Below, piece after piece: positions 1-11,200 of a stretch of 64,000 nucleotides of DNA (the stretch's first letter is position 1; every line of letters begins with the position of its first letter). Source of the stretch: Microdochium bolleyi (lineage: Eukaryota > Ascomycota > Sordariomycetes > Xylariales > Microdochiaceae); assembly GCA_001566295.1 (NCBI GenBank), contig KQ964260.1, forward strand, positions 558,001 to 622,000, given 5' to 3'. A program made the position numbers and the translations under genes. The notes under the pieces are model-generated. The model was not told the DNA's origin. It worked only from the letters and a program-made list of their open reading frames with translations, and did no database searches.

Positions 1-2448
1 GACGCCGTCACCAGTGACCGCGACGACGTTGTGCCGGTGCTGGAACTCGATCACAATGCGCAGCTTCTGCTCGGGCGTGGTGCGCGCAAAGACAATCTCC
101 TCGTACTCGCAGATGATGTCCCACTCCTCGTCGGAGAGCGAGTGCATCTGCGGGCCCTCGATGAGCAGGCTGCGCCCGTCTCCTCCGATGCGGCGCTTGT
201 GCAGGTCAGCAGCCGAGATGGAGCCTGACGAGAGCAGATCGCGCATGGACGCCACGCTGTCGGGCTTCAGGTCGCTCGTGAAAATGCCAATGTTTCTCGC
301 GATGGCAGCGCCCGTGAGCCCGTAGTCGCCAGTGACCATGAAGAAGCGGGCGCCAGAGCGACGGGCATCCTCAACAGTAGTGATGGCCTCCGGACGTGGG
401 GGATCGACGATGCCGAAGATGCCGACGATCGTCAGGTTGCTGATGGCCGACGCGCGGACCTCTTCTCCGAACGCGTTGGCGCCGAGGGTGGCTAGAGGAG
501 ACATTTTGCGCTCGCAGAGGACAATGACACGCTCGGCATTTCCGGACATCTCGTCCTGGAAGGCCTTGAAGGTAGCTCGGGCGCCGTCGGTCAGAGGCTC
601 GACGGTGTTGGAAGAATTGGACCAGTAGTGCGTGCATGCCGGGAAGAGCACGTCAGGCGCACCCTTGACGTAGACTTGGTAGGTTGGCTTCTGAGCCTCG
701 ATGGCGTCGGTCGTGGTATCGGTGGGAGAGTCGGAATACATTGTGAGCATCCACTTGTTCTTGGAGTTGAACGGGACCTGGAAAACCTTGCTGGGTGACG
801 GCGCCTTCTTCTCATCCTTCTCGACTGCTTCGACAGCAGAGAACCGCAAGACAGCTGCGTCAGTGGCATTTCCCTGAACGGCGCGGTCGCTCACAGGCAA
901 GTGCATGTCGGTCGGGTCGAAGGTGGCATCGTTGCACAGCACTGAGGCGTCGTGAAGTTTCTTGAGCGCAGGCGTGCACTCTGACCCTTGAGACCAGGCA
1001 TGCTGCACCGCGGACGGGCTCGCCTTGCCGTCAACAAATGCCACCGAGTTCACCGTCATGCGGTTCTGCGTAAGAGTGCCCGTCTTATCGGAGCAGATGA
1101 CATTGACACAGCCCAGGGTCTCGACCGTGCCGAGACTCTTGGGCAGGACATTGACCTGCTTCATGCGGCGCGCGATAAGCATCAGGGTCAGCGACACACC
1201 GATCGGCATGCCCTCGGGGATGAACGCGACCACGCAGCCCATGACGTTGTTGAGCATCGCCACGACGCTCATGTAGGTCGGGTGGTCCCGGCGCAGCCAT
1301 GCAACCCAAGCGATCACGATCAAGAGGGCAAGGCTGATGGTGAAGGCGATGATGATATACACAAAGCGCCAGATCTCGCGCTGGATGAGCGTCATCTTTT
1401 CTTTGACGTCACTCATGGCCTGGGCGATGCGGCCCATGACGGAGCGGTTGCCCGTGAGGATGACAATGCCTGTGCCTCCGCCATTGACGACCAGAGTGCC
1501 CATAAGCGCAATGTTGTGGGATTCGAGGAAGTTGGGGTCTGTGCAAGACACGCTGCCCTCGATCTCGTCAGACTCGCCGGTAAGGATCGCTCGGTCAAAG
1601 CGGATGTCGCCCGTGTGTGTCAGGAGGCGCAGGTCCGCGGGGACCTTGTTGCCCGTCTTGAGATGAACGATATCGCCAGCAACGAGCTCTGTGGTCCGAA
1701 TGCTAGTCAGGTTGCCATCGCGCAGTACGAGAGTTTCCGATGGTATGAGATTCATGATAGACTGCATTGTCCGGCCGGTCGACCAGTCCTGGAAAGCCGA
1801 GAAGCCGGCCTGGAGGAAGATGACAATCAGGATGAGGATGGCGAGCGCCAGGTTCGTCGGCGACGGAGGATCGCTCAAGGGCTTCCAACAGATGAAGAAG
1901 ATGACCACTCCAACCCACAGAATGGAACAGAAGCCTCCGAAGGTGTATCCGAGAAGTTTGCGGATGTAGTTTGTCTTCGGTTGTGGCAGCGTGTTCCTTC
2001 CGTCACGTTCGAGGCGGCGGGCGGCGGCTTCACCGGACAAACCCTGCTCGGCCGACACATTGAGTTGCTGGCAGATCTGCGTAGTGTCGAGCTCGTGGTA
2101 GGTCATGTTGGTAAAGTAATCGAGGTTGGCATTGTCGGACTTGCCCGTGGTCCGCTTGTCGGTCGACTTCCCGGAGCTGTCGCGGTCGACATGGCGAGAC
2201 TCGGACACCTGGATCGAGAGCGTGCGGTACTCGATACGAACACCGAGCTCGGGCGACGACGGCGGAATCCGACGCATCGAGCTGCGGCTCGAAGCTCGGC
2301 TGGCAGAGCGGGCATTGCTGTCGCGCCGCCCGCGAACACCTCCCAGAGCCGGGCGCTCGTCATCGCGGAAGGTGATGCGCTGCTGGGCAGCGCGGCCGCG
2401 GTCGGCCGCCTCGGCGTCGGCGTCTGTAGCTGGAGTCTCGGAAGGCAT
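1..2448 (-). CDS. Na+/K+-type (IIC-like) P-type cation ATPase, 3' end outside window
   Basis: Membrane pump that couples ATP hydrolysis to cation transport. Translation from the ATG at 2448 stays open without an intron to the window edge (816 codons), so the C-terminal part is missing. Visible P-type ATPase elements, in order: a Ser/Arg-rich N-terminus, a cation-ATPase N-domain near residues 110-150, two hydrophobic segments, the actuator motif TGES at 290-293, a PEGMP membrane-4 motif, the phosphorylation motif CSDKTGTLTQN with the acceptor Asp at 454, MVTGDYGLTG in the nucleotide domain, and TGDGV at the very end. PEGMP, and ETLG just before the DKTGT site, favour the Na+/K+ or H+/K+ alpha-subunit branch over SERCA, PMR1 or ENA pumps. 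That subfamily assignment is inferred from motifs only. The long hydrophilic N-terminus before the first membrane segment is typical of fungal members. Confidence 0.9.
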   Translation of the reverse strand, partial: MPSETPATDADAEAADRGRAAQQRITFRDDERPALGGVRGRRDSNARSASRASSRSSMRRIPPSSPELGVRIEYRTLSIQVSESRHVDRDSSGKSTDKRTTGKSDNANLDYFTNMTYHELDTTQICQQLNVSAEQGLSGEAAARRLERDGRNTLPQPKTNYIRKLLGYTFGGFCSILWVGVVIFFICWKPLSDPPSPTNLALAILILIVIFLQAGFSAFQDWSTGRTMQSIMNLIPSETLVLRDGNLTSIRTTELVAGDIVHLKTGNKVPADLRLLTHTGDIRFDRAILTGESDEIEGSVSCTDPNFLESHNIALMGTLVVNGGGTGIVILTGNRSVMGRIAQAMSDVKEKMTLIQREIWRFVYIIIAFTISLALLIVIAWVAWLRRDHPTYMSVVAMLNNVMGCVVAFIPEGMPIGVSLTLMLIARRMKQVNVLPKSLGTVETLGCVNVICSDKTGTLTQNRMTVNSVAFVDGKASPSAVQHAWSQGSECTPALKKLHDASVLCNDATFDPTDMHLPVSDRAVQGNATDAAVLRFSAVEAVEKDEKKAPSPSKVFQVPFNSKNKWMLTMYSDSPTDTTTDAIEAQKPTYQVYVKGAPDVLFPACTHYWSNSSNTVEPLTDGARATFKAFQDEMSGNAERVIVLCERKMSPLATLGANAFGEEVRASAISNLTIVGIFGIVDPPRPEAITTVEDARRSGARFFMVTGDYGLTGAAIARNIGIFTSDLKPDSVASMRDLLSSGSISAADLHKRRIGGDGRSLLIEGPQMHSLSDEEWDIICEYEEIVFARTTPEQKLRIVIEFQHRHNVVAVTGDGV

Positions 2449-5400
2449 CTTGGACAGAGCAGACGGAAGTGTGAAAGGGGAGAGGTGGGAGAGTGAGACT
2501 GCCCTTTCGAACTTGCAGATTCTGCCTGCTACCGTGTTTTATACTATCTGCAGACCACGAGCATAATTCCGGTGCGCAAGCACGTGGGAGGGAACCTTCT
2601 AGGGCAAACCTCAACTGGATATCCCTGCCCCCGAGCAGCCTCATCACCATGAGCCCGCTGCTCCTCCACTCCTAATACCGTCTGAAGCCTGTTAGCTCCA
2701 GTCCGAGCCGCGTCACCATGGCTGCCAGGAAACGCCTCCAATCGGCTCGCTCCTTGCGGGATCTTGCTTCCGCTCAACGCCGCGATCCTGCCTGGTGATT
2801 GGATGCCTCCGGGAAGTCTTCCCATCGGAGTCTCCACCCACGACCTCTCAGCCAGGGGTGAAGACCCTGAACTCCCAAAATGTCAATAAGCAGATTAAGC
2901 TTTCAGGAAAGGCTGCTTAACTTGTGGGCTTGTTGTCCCACTTGGTGGACCGGAAAAGCTTGGCCCTGCGCAGGAGGAGGCTTGTCTTCCATGCTACGGC
3001 TGTTTCACGAAAATCGCTCATACCTACCACCAAGACCACACTCGGTTAGCCACGTGCATTCGATGCGACGCGGGGGTATCACTTGAGCATCGCGGCTATC
3101 GCACTGCGAACTGGCGCTTAGCGACGTAATCGTATAGTGACCAGACCCCCACGAGCAGAAAAAGTTCATCGGCGCTGGGAACAAGGCGCCCCCTTCTCCC
3201 CCACGCCTCCGGGGTCGCCCTACTGACAATCCAGGCCACCGGCTACGTCCTGCATTGTCCCCGGACGCAGAAATCCATAATCAGCACCAACTTCGGCGTG
3301 TATAAAAGCACTGGAAAAAGCCTTCCCCCCCTTTTTTTTCTTCCTTTTTTTTTTTTTTTTTTTTTTTTGCTTCTCGCCTTTGAAAGCCTTGTGGTATCAT
3401 TTACTCTCATTTCATCATGAACATGCCCCAGTGTAGTCTTCCTCGTGGAGTGACTATTACAACGTAATTTCGAGATACAGACAGAGCCTGGGCACGTCCA
3501 GAAGGTGCATCGAAAGTGAGCGAGTGTGTGGTACAAAGCAGCACGTCAGGGGCCTCATGCTATGGAGTTGAGATAACAACCAACCCCACGTGTCTCCCGG
3601 GCGTCGTCATGATTGAGTCGAGAGACCCTCGTAGGATCTGCGTTTGCGAAGGCCTGAGGTGCACGTCGGAGCTCAGGTGCAGCTGGTCTGCAAGTTTTGG
3701 TGCCATAAACTACTCGATGGCGGCGATATGAGCATTTGGCCAGTGTCTTGTTTTCCTACAAGCTTGTTGATCTTGCCACCGCCAGCTCCTCAAAATTAAG
3801 GAACTGAGAAGCTGAACGGACAAAAGACTCCTCCTTTGTTCCGTCGGGTTATGACCTTTGTGCTGGTATTTTGTGAGGTATACGCTGTCTTATTTCCGGC
3901 ATCGGCCTGGGCAGTGGCTTGTTGCGAACGCCCTTCTCCTTCGTTTCTGACGCTCTGGGCCTGCACCAGCTGGCCCTGACTTCTCGTCGCCGTGGCGGCC
4001 TTGCAACGCAGCAAATTTAGTATGTTTATGGTGCCATCAGAGCCATCTGTTCGAGCTCCGCCTTCGTAGGTCCCGCTCGGGACTTTGCGTGTTTTCTTTG
4101 TTCGTTACCTGACCGCTCAATCTACGCACTTTCTTAGATCAAGACCGCCATCAAAGGGCCAATCTTCCTGGTCTGCTGCGTCTTGTATATGTCTTGTTTT
4201 TTGGCCCCCGTCATCTCTAAGTATCCCGCTACTTCTATCCTCGGGCTCACTGATGGTTGCGCGAACGAATTCTGTGGACTCGGCTTCAAAGCTTATGCCA
4301 AGCAGGGCCGTCCCGGCCAATCGCTTGCGGAAAGTCGCAGATTCTCACGGCGAGGAGTTGGTCGGCCGACAAGAGGTTGAAGGACTGACTTTCGTCCACG
4401 GAAGACTTGCAGGTACGGCTTGCGCTGAAGTTGACAGAAGGCCTGTGTCTCTCGCAAAGGGTGCCCGCAAGAAGGAATGGAGGTGCCCAACACTGTCAAC
4501 CCAATCGCAGTGTCCATACCCTGACCTTGCGCCACGGCTGTCTCCTGTTTGAAACTCTGTTGAATTTTACAATCCACTGACGAACCGTCTCCGTAGGCCA
4601 CAATTCGTAAGAAGACCTTTACGATCCAGTGGCCTGGAGAAGGATTCTACGACAAGGCCTTCATACTCCACCTCCCTTGCCATTTCTCCCTACAAGGCTC
4701 CTGAAATGTGAATGTCTCTCACAAGAAAGCAGACGCATGGGCAGCGTTGGCAAAAAGTTCAACGCCCAGGAGCCTCGAAGTGCACTACCAAGGCCTGGCC
4801 ACAAGGCCACGAGTTGTAAGGGATCCCGTGCAGGGCTTGGTCGAACTCGCAGTATGGGAGATGGACAGCCTGCAAGCCCCGGTCGATTTCTCAAATATCC
4901 AGACTGCACGAACACGAGGCCGCCAAGGCATGTAGTCCTTGGCCTCGGTTACCTGCTCGCGCCCATGCAGGCCCGGAACCACGCGTGTGTGCACATGAAG
5001 TTTACCTCTACTCTCCACTGCAAAGCGCATGTGTGCGTCGAGCGTGTCAGGGGCGGTCGACTACATACTGAGCCGGCGAGCAGAGCGGTATGTGCCATCA
5101 CACCTTGAGCCCAAGCGAGTCCTCCGCCTTGCTTGGCGCCAGCCGCTTCCGACAGCCCTCCCAGCACCATCTTTAAGTTTGTCCTAGTGCACCTCGAGCT
5201 TCCCCATGCAGGTAGGTGGTGTCCCGCGCGAAACTAATCTCGTGCATAAATGTGCTGTCCGTGACGAAATTTACTGATTGCCAGCCTTTCTGCAGCTTGA
5301 AATTGACATAGTTCGAACCACGTGCGCTGGTCTATTAATGGAGCATCATATGCTAGCGCGCAACGTATACGCTAGTTCATCGTATAGGTCGATACCGCTC

Positions 5401-6554
5401 CTTTACCGAATGCTACGGCGTAGGTTTTCAGAGGGCTGGCCAATACTGTCGCTTGTCGAAGCGCGCTGCGTGATACGACACGACCCATCCCACTGACTGA
5501 TGTTTGCAATCACTTCATAACGGGTGGTCGTAGCTACAGCACAGACCAATCAGTAAAAGGAAGGTGCCAAGCATGAGGAGCACCGCCTGATTCTCCTTGT
5601 GAAATCTTTTCCGAATGCGGTGCTGTTCTCACAATCTGGATCCACCACTACGCGAGGATGATCACGTCCTTTGCGAGTCCTGAAGGTTCACCGCCACTGA
5701 ATTTGACATGCGTGCGGCCGGTGGAATATTACATTTACAGGTAGGTAGACATGGCATATTGCTTGATGTGCATTTTCGCAATCAACATAGCTCTACTATA
5801 CGGAGAATAAATAGCGGTCCATTTTTGCTGGGAGTTTCGTAATGGCGGGTACAAATGGACTGATCGGCGTCCACATTCTGTCCTGTCTGCGCGGGCCTAA
5901 AGGTTTATGGTTGGAGAGGATCGTCTCCCGCTAGCGGCGAGAACTTTTGGCTAGATTACTGGAGGTTTCGGCTATGGCATAGCTCACCGAAATGTTGTAT
6001 ACCAGTCGGCCGGAGAGATTTCGTGCGCAACAAGGATACTGGCAATATATCGCGGTCTATATGACAGGTCTTAAGCCCACGCCTGAGTGGAGTATGCTCC
6101 ATTTTGCCCTGGTGGTGCCCCCCTAAAAGCGTCACACAATCTGATGCGGGTCAAGAGCATCGGGGTTTTGAAGTCATTGACGAGACGCCGTCGAGGCTGC
6201 GCAAGAGGGCAACCCCAACCGTCCCTCGTGAGGTGCGGACGGACCATCGCGGCCCTGAGGATCTGCACGCCTTGACATCTGCTGTCGACGTGTGAGTGGG
6301 AGCATGACTGACAGGTCGGCCCCTGCCGTGCCTGGAGGTCCCAGCGCAGGCCGCCTGGGCGCGACAAGGGTAGGGTGCGCATGAATCCTACTCTGGGCGC
6401 GGGGCGGAATACGAGATGCAAGGAACACGAGTAACGCGGACCGCGGTCAAGGCCCGGCAGACTACCACCTGAGGTACAAGAAGAGCTTGGGACGCACACG
6501 ACGGTTCCTGCTGCCAACTCACACACAGCACAACCGCGGCAGGCGATATAGACG
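2449..6554. other. About 4.1 kb without a convincing gene
   Basis: The first few hundred bases are presumably the promoter and 5' leader of the P-type ATPase. The rest has only short open frames (up to about 159 codons) with no family signature and no splice-linked partners. A TATAAAAG box at 3301 followed by a pyrimidine-rich tract (3332-3368) looks promoter-like, but the first ATG after it (3417) opens only 16 codons. Confidence 0.5.
3332..3368. repeat. Poly-T / pyrimidine tract
   Basis: A C-run and T-runs end in an uninterrupted stretch of more than 20 T. It lies just downstream of a TATAAAAG box at 3301-3308. CT-rich tracts between TATA box and start codon are common in highly expressed fungal genes, but no such gene follows here. 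Confidence 0.7.
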
Positions 6555-8249
6555 ATGCATACCACCACCATCACCACCATCACCACCGGCGCCGCGATGG
6601 CCGGGGCCGCGGCCGGGGCGTATGTGTGGCCCGGGCCGCACGACCTGATCGAGGACGTGTACAGCCTGCAGGGCGGGGCGGTCAAGATGGGCTTCATGGA
6701 CGCCGTGGTCCCGTGCAGCTTTGGGACAAACCAGCCAGGCGTGCAGAACGCGGCCGAGTGGCTGCGGGTGGCCTACCACGACATGGCGACGGCCGACGTC
6801 GCCGCCGGCACGGGCGGGCTCGACGCCTCGATCCGCTTCGAGACGGCCCGCGACGAGAACGAGGGCGCCGCCTTCAACAACACGTTTGGCTTCATGGGCG
6901 GCTACTACAACGCCCACGTGCCCCTCGCGGACCTCATTGCCCTCGGCGTCGTCGTCGCGGCCGACCGGTGCGGCGGGCCCAAGATCGAGTTCCGCGCCGG
7001 CCGCGTCGACGCCGCCGCCGCGGGCGCCTGGGGCGTGCCCAAGCCCGACCAGGACCTTGCGACGCACACGGCCTCCTTTGCGCGCCAGGGCTTCTCCAAG
7101 GCCGACATGATCGCCCTCGTCGCCTGTGGCCACACGCTCGGCGGCGTCCACCACGAGGACTTTCCCCAGGTCGTCGGCGACCCGGACGCCAACCCGGGCA
7201 ACGTCACCCAGTTCGAGGGCGGCGGCTCGGCCGCTGTCTTTGACAACCACGTCGTCACCGACTACCTCGACGGCACCACCCAGAACCCGCTCGTCGTCAG
7301 CCACAACGACACCTTCAACTCGGACAAGCGCGTCTTCAGCGCCGACGCCAACACCACCGTCCGCGCCCTCGCCGACCCGGCCGTCTTCCGCGCCACCTGC
7401 GCCGACGTCCTCGCCCGCATGATCAACACGGTCCCCGCCGGCGTCGTCCTCTCCGAGCCCATCGTCCCCATCGACATCAAGCCCTACATCGACAGCTTGG
7501 CCCTCACCACCAGCACCGACTCAAGCACCAACGCCAGCGCTGTCGCCATCGCCATCTCCGGCCGCATCCGTATCCGCCTCGACGAGGACACCTCCCGCAA
7601 CAAGGCCGACATGAAGGTCGACCTCGTCTACGCCGACCGCAGCGGCCGGCCTGTCGGTGTCCTTATCCCTACCACGCTCCTCACCTTCCGTGGCGGCGAG
7701 ACCGACGGCCTGCACGGAGTCCGCTTCGCGTGGTTCAACTTTGCCACCGAGATCGATGCCGCCGCTGGCATCAGCGGCTTCACCGTGCGCATGACCAAGC
7801 CCTCCACGGGCGCCGTGACCGTCTTCGACAACGCGGGCCACCCGGGTGGCTTCCCCATCGACGACAGCCTGCTTTACCAGGAGACCCAGTCCTGCCTGTT
7901 GGAACAGCAGCTGAAGCACACCCTCACCGTCGCCGCCGCCGTGCGCACCGACCGCGTCCAGGACCCGCTGAGCCTCGATGTCAACTACAAGGTCTCGCGC
8001 CTCGGCGAGTCCTTTGCGCCGTTCCTGTCCACGCGGTCGGCCAGCCTCGCCAGCACGGGCCGGGTCGTGGGCGACTACACGCTGTTCGAGGTGACTGTGC
8101 CCATGGACGAGGAGTCGTGGTTCTCGGCAGAGTTCGATCTCGCCCTCGGTGGTGCTGCTGCTGGTGACGGCAACGACGCTGCCAGGCAAGGCACCAAGCT
8201 GCTCAGGAAGATGGGCTCGGTGCTTCAGCGTCCTTGTCAGGCTCTCTGA
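6555..8249 (+). CDS. Class II-like heme peroxidase (AA2-type) with long C-terminal extension
   Basis: Single-exon 564-residue protein of the plant/fungal/bacterial peroxidase superfamily, expected to oxidise substrates with H2O2 at a heme. The distal pocket is visible as R71-x3-H75 in RVAYHDMATAD, and the proximal heme ligand as H193 in VACGHTLGG. Both sit in the usual superfamily context, so the heme domain is roughly residues 35-300. Classical class II enzymes have about 340 residues; here another 240 or so follow, rich in beta-like segments and without a family I recognise. The N-terminus is His/Thr-rich, followed by an Ala/Gly stretch. It is only a weak signal peptide, so secretion is likely from the family but not proven. 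The start could also be the ATG at 6597, or an upstream exon may be missing. No neighbouring gene is close enough to suggest a partner. Confidence 0.85.
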   Translation: MHTTTITTITTGAAMAGAAAGAYVWPGPHDLIEDVYSLQGGAVKMGFMDAVVPCSFGTNQPGVQNAAEWLRVAYHDMATADVAAGTGGLDASIRFETARDENEGAAFNNTFGFMGGYYNAHVPLADLIALGVVVAADRCGGPKIEFRAGRVDAAAAGAWGVPKPDQDLATHTASFARQGFSKADMIALVACGHTLGGVHHEDFPQVVGDPDANPGNVTQFEGGGSAAVFDNHVVTDYLDGTTQNPLVVSHNDTFNSDKRVFSADANTTVRALADPAVFRATCADVLARMINTVPAGVVLSEPIVPIDIKPYIDSLALTTSTDSSTNASAVAIAISGRIRIRLDEDTSRNKADMKVDLVYADRSGRPVGVLIPTTLLTFRGGETDGLHGVRFAWFNFATEIDAAAGISGFTVRMTKPSTGAVTVFDNAGHPGGFPIDDSLLYQETQSCLLEQQLKHTLTVAAAVRTDRVQDPLSLDVNYKVSRLGESFAPFLSTRSASLASTGRVVGDYTLFEVTVPMDEESWFSAEFDLALGGAAAGDGNDAARQGTKLLRKMGSVLQRPCQAL

Positions 8250-11200
8250 TCCGCAGGTCTTTTTCTATTTAACAGGGTGAGGTGGAGATACCACGCTATA
8301 CATTCACAGTCAGTATATAAAGAGAGAGGTGACGACCATGATCATGATTACGTCCATATTGTACATAAACAACGCAAGGGGCTCATTCATATACACCATC
8401 TGTCGGAAGCAATGTGAGCCTGGTGAGGCTGCCTCGCGTGGAGTAGCAAATGTCGGCGGTCCTCTCGATATTGCGGACAGGTGCGGAGGGGTAGGGGAGG
8501 GAGGGTTACTGTGCCATCTTGATCCCGCCTGAGTCTTTGTATGCGGTTCAGATGGCTCGTAGGCCGAGCTCCTCCTCGACCATGGGGCATGCTCGCTCGC
8601 ACCCCCAAGCTTACGACCCGGGGCAGATGTAAATCAACACATGAGCAACGTCTTAGGGTTCTGGGGGGAAAACCCAGCGTGGTGACACGTTTGATCCTGG
8701 TATTCGAGGATGGACTGCCCAACCTCGACACAATCTGGCGAGACAAACGGCTGCCCGAAAACCGTTGCCTGCACCATGCAGGCATTCGGCGCTCAGACTG
8801 TAGTCTAGATCGGACCGAGGGCCAGCATCGGGGGCATCAAACATTAAGCCTCTTTTCAACCGTTGCACGTCTCAATTGATGATAGAGGCCGGGAAATTTT
8901 GGGCTTGAATTAAAAGAAAAAGGCGCGCTCAGCCGCAAGCCAAAATTCCTGCATGACCTGTCTGTCAGAGATGCGGGGGGATGGATTCAGCCCAATCGGA
9001 GTGCAACCTTTCGCGATCCTGGTTGAGTGAATCAGTGCCGGGAACCGGCTCCCTTGCCATTTGACAACCCGAGATCCTGGGTCGCTGCATGTCTCCACGT
9101 CAGGGGTGGCGGGTCACTGCAGCCCCGAGCCGCCCGGTCGGGGCGACACCGGCTAAGCTGCAACAGTGTGTGAGGAAATACACGGAGAGTAATGGCCGGG
9201 AGCCTACTCTAGTGTTCAACGGTGGCGCATAACGTGTTCAGATGGTCCAGACTTCCGGCGGGCTGGACTCCGAAGCATTGCAGGTACCGGGGAATGGGAC
9301 CTGTCCCCGCCGCCCGCCCGCCCACCAGCCACCGAATGCGGTGCGTGGCAGTCGTCAGGGCTGGGCATCGGCGATGCCTGATATGCGGATCTAAAGCTTG
9401 CTGAGATAAACATATGCATCCGAAACGAATGGGGCTAAGCCCTGCACACTCTCGGCCAGAGGGGCCGAGGACTGCGGCTCATGGGGATTGCTGGTTTGCT
9501 AATAGAGTTCGCTGGCATCGGTTTAGCATGTGCCACATGGGGTGACAGCTGAGTGGAAATCTGATGCTAAAGGTCCGTGGACAAGAGCTCCGCCAGTTTT
9601 CCCAAGTCTTTGCGCGTGGTGCCTGTGCAACGTTGGCTAACACGCGTGTCTCCGCCAAGGTCTGAGAGGCATGAGTTGCTGCAGCAGGATGCACTGTTGA
9701 CACGAGTCTGCGCTCGTGAGCTTTGATGCAACTGGAGGGAGCGCCCGCACGAGAACGTGACCAATCCTCTCAATGTCACTTCCCAACTGAGAGGCCAGAC
9801 GACAAGGCGATGACCTGCTCTACAGTCGACAGGATGCCGACCTTGAATTTCAGCCACTGAGCGGGAATCCGCTGGCCCAGGTGGGCCAGATATCGCCGAA
9901 GACTAACGGAAATATGACGTCTCGAAACGATTGGTATTTAGCGTACAACGGACTAGGCCTCCTCGTGGTTGTGTCCCGGTGACAGGTGACAGGTGACAAT
10001 AATTTAGCATTAGCTCGAACGTGATAGCCTGGGGCCCAGTTGAAAATGGACGTGAGGGGTCAATCCTGTGTAAGTTAATCTTCAGCTAATGCAGAAGAGA
10101 GCCGATTATTCAGGCACTCAGAGCAAACGTTAGTCCACTCTCAGCCGCCGAGGGTTAGTGCTCTAGGCCTCAGGGCCGCAAGCCTGCATTGTTTTCCCCG
10201 GTGCTCCGACTCGACATGGTCTAACGACTTTGTGGTCTACCTGGTGGCTGAGCTAAGTAGCCACTGCACCGGATTTCCACTTCAGATGCCACTTTGGGAC
10301 CTTATTACGTAGAACTACACGATGACGATGGAGTTGGGCAGCGAAGCAGGGTGCATGCGGATATGATGTAGAGCTGCAAGCTCTGGGCCCGCACCAGAAG
10401 CGTGATCACTTTGTGCTCATACTGTTTGAACAACAGGCCTCATCTTGCGCCAAGGCTAAATTGTGGCTCATTATATAATGATCTATAAAGTACTGGCGGG
10501 TTTATACGAATCAGCCCGGCGGGCTTGACGCTGCCAACAAAATTGGCGGGTTGTGCTGACTGGCTTTTGCACGGACCAGGGGACGGATATCACAGTTCTG
10601 ACATGCAGGTAAGAGGTTTTCAAGATTGGAGTAGGAAGCTCAGCCATAACAAAGGATCGCCATGTTTCTTCGACGCCTCGCTAAAACGCCTCACAAAGCC
10701 AATTGAAGCCCGGATCCACGATGATTATCGACTCCAGCACCCATCCTACAATCCGAGGGCTGACCGGCCGCCAATGCAGACACAGGTGACATGGCCCGAA
10801 CATCAAACATCCTCCCGGAAGCCCACCGTAGGATCCTGACGGAAGGCTCATGGGTGGAAAGTTTCTGCAGTGTATCGCGCGACGGGGCATTCGTGGCTGC
10901 GCTGCCTGTGACGAGCTCAACGATGCGGCGCTTTCAAGAACATATGGCCCTAATCTGATGCCAACACTTGGACAGAACACGAGCCACACTTCTTGTCATT
11001 CAAGTCCACGGAGCTAGTCGTGCATAAACATGTGTCAGGACACTGTGATCTGCGGCTGATGGAGTCCAGACCCGGCCTCGTGTTGGGAGCAGTGAGATAA
11101 GTATGACGCCATGAGCAAGCCACTTCGTGTGTAGACATAGATTTGATGGTTCCGAAATCCACAGAAAGCCCTGGATTGACTGCAGGTGACCGGACGGACT

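Noticed and set aside
988..2496. 502-codon plus-strand ORF
   Set aside because: Antisense to the P-type ATPase; its open frame follows from the G/C third-position bias of the real gene and its translation has no motif.
4085..5108. Two consecutive ORFs of 155 and 159 codons
   Set aside because: No motif, signal peptide or splice continuity; overlapping frames on the other strand are equally long, as expected by chance.
6519..7304. 261-codon minus-strand ORF
   Set aside because: Antisense shadow of the peroxidase heme domain.
9979..10000. Three tandem GTGACAG units as a possible regulatory array
   Set aside because: Too short and far from any supported gene to mean more than a chance microrepeat.
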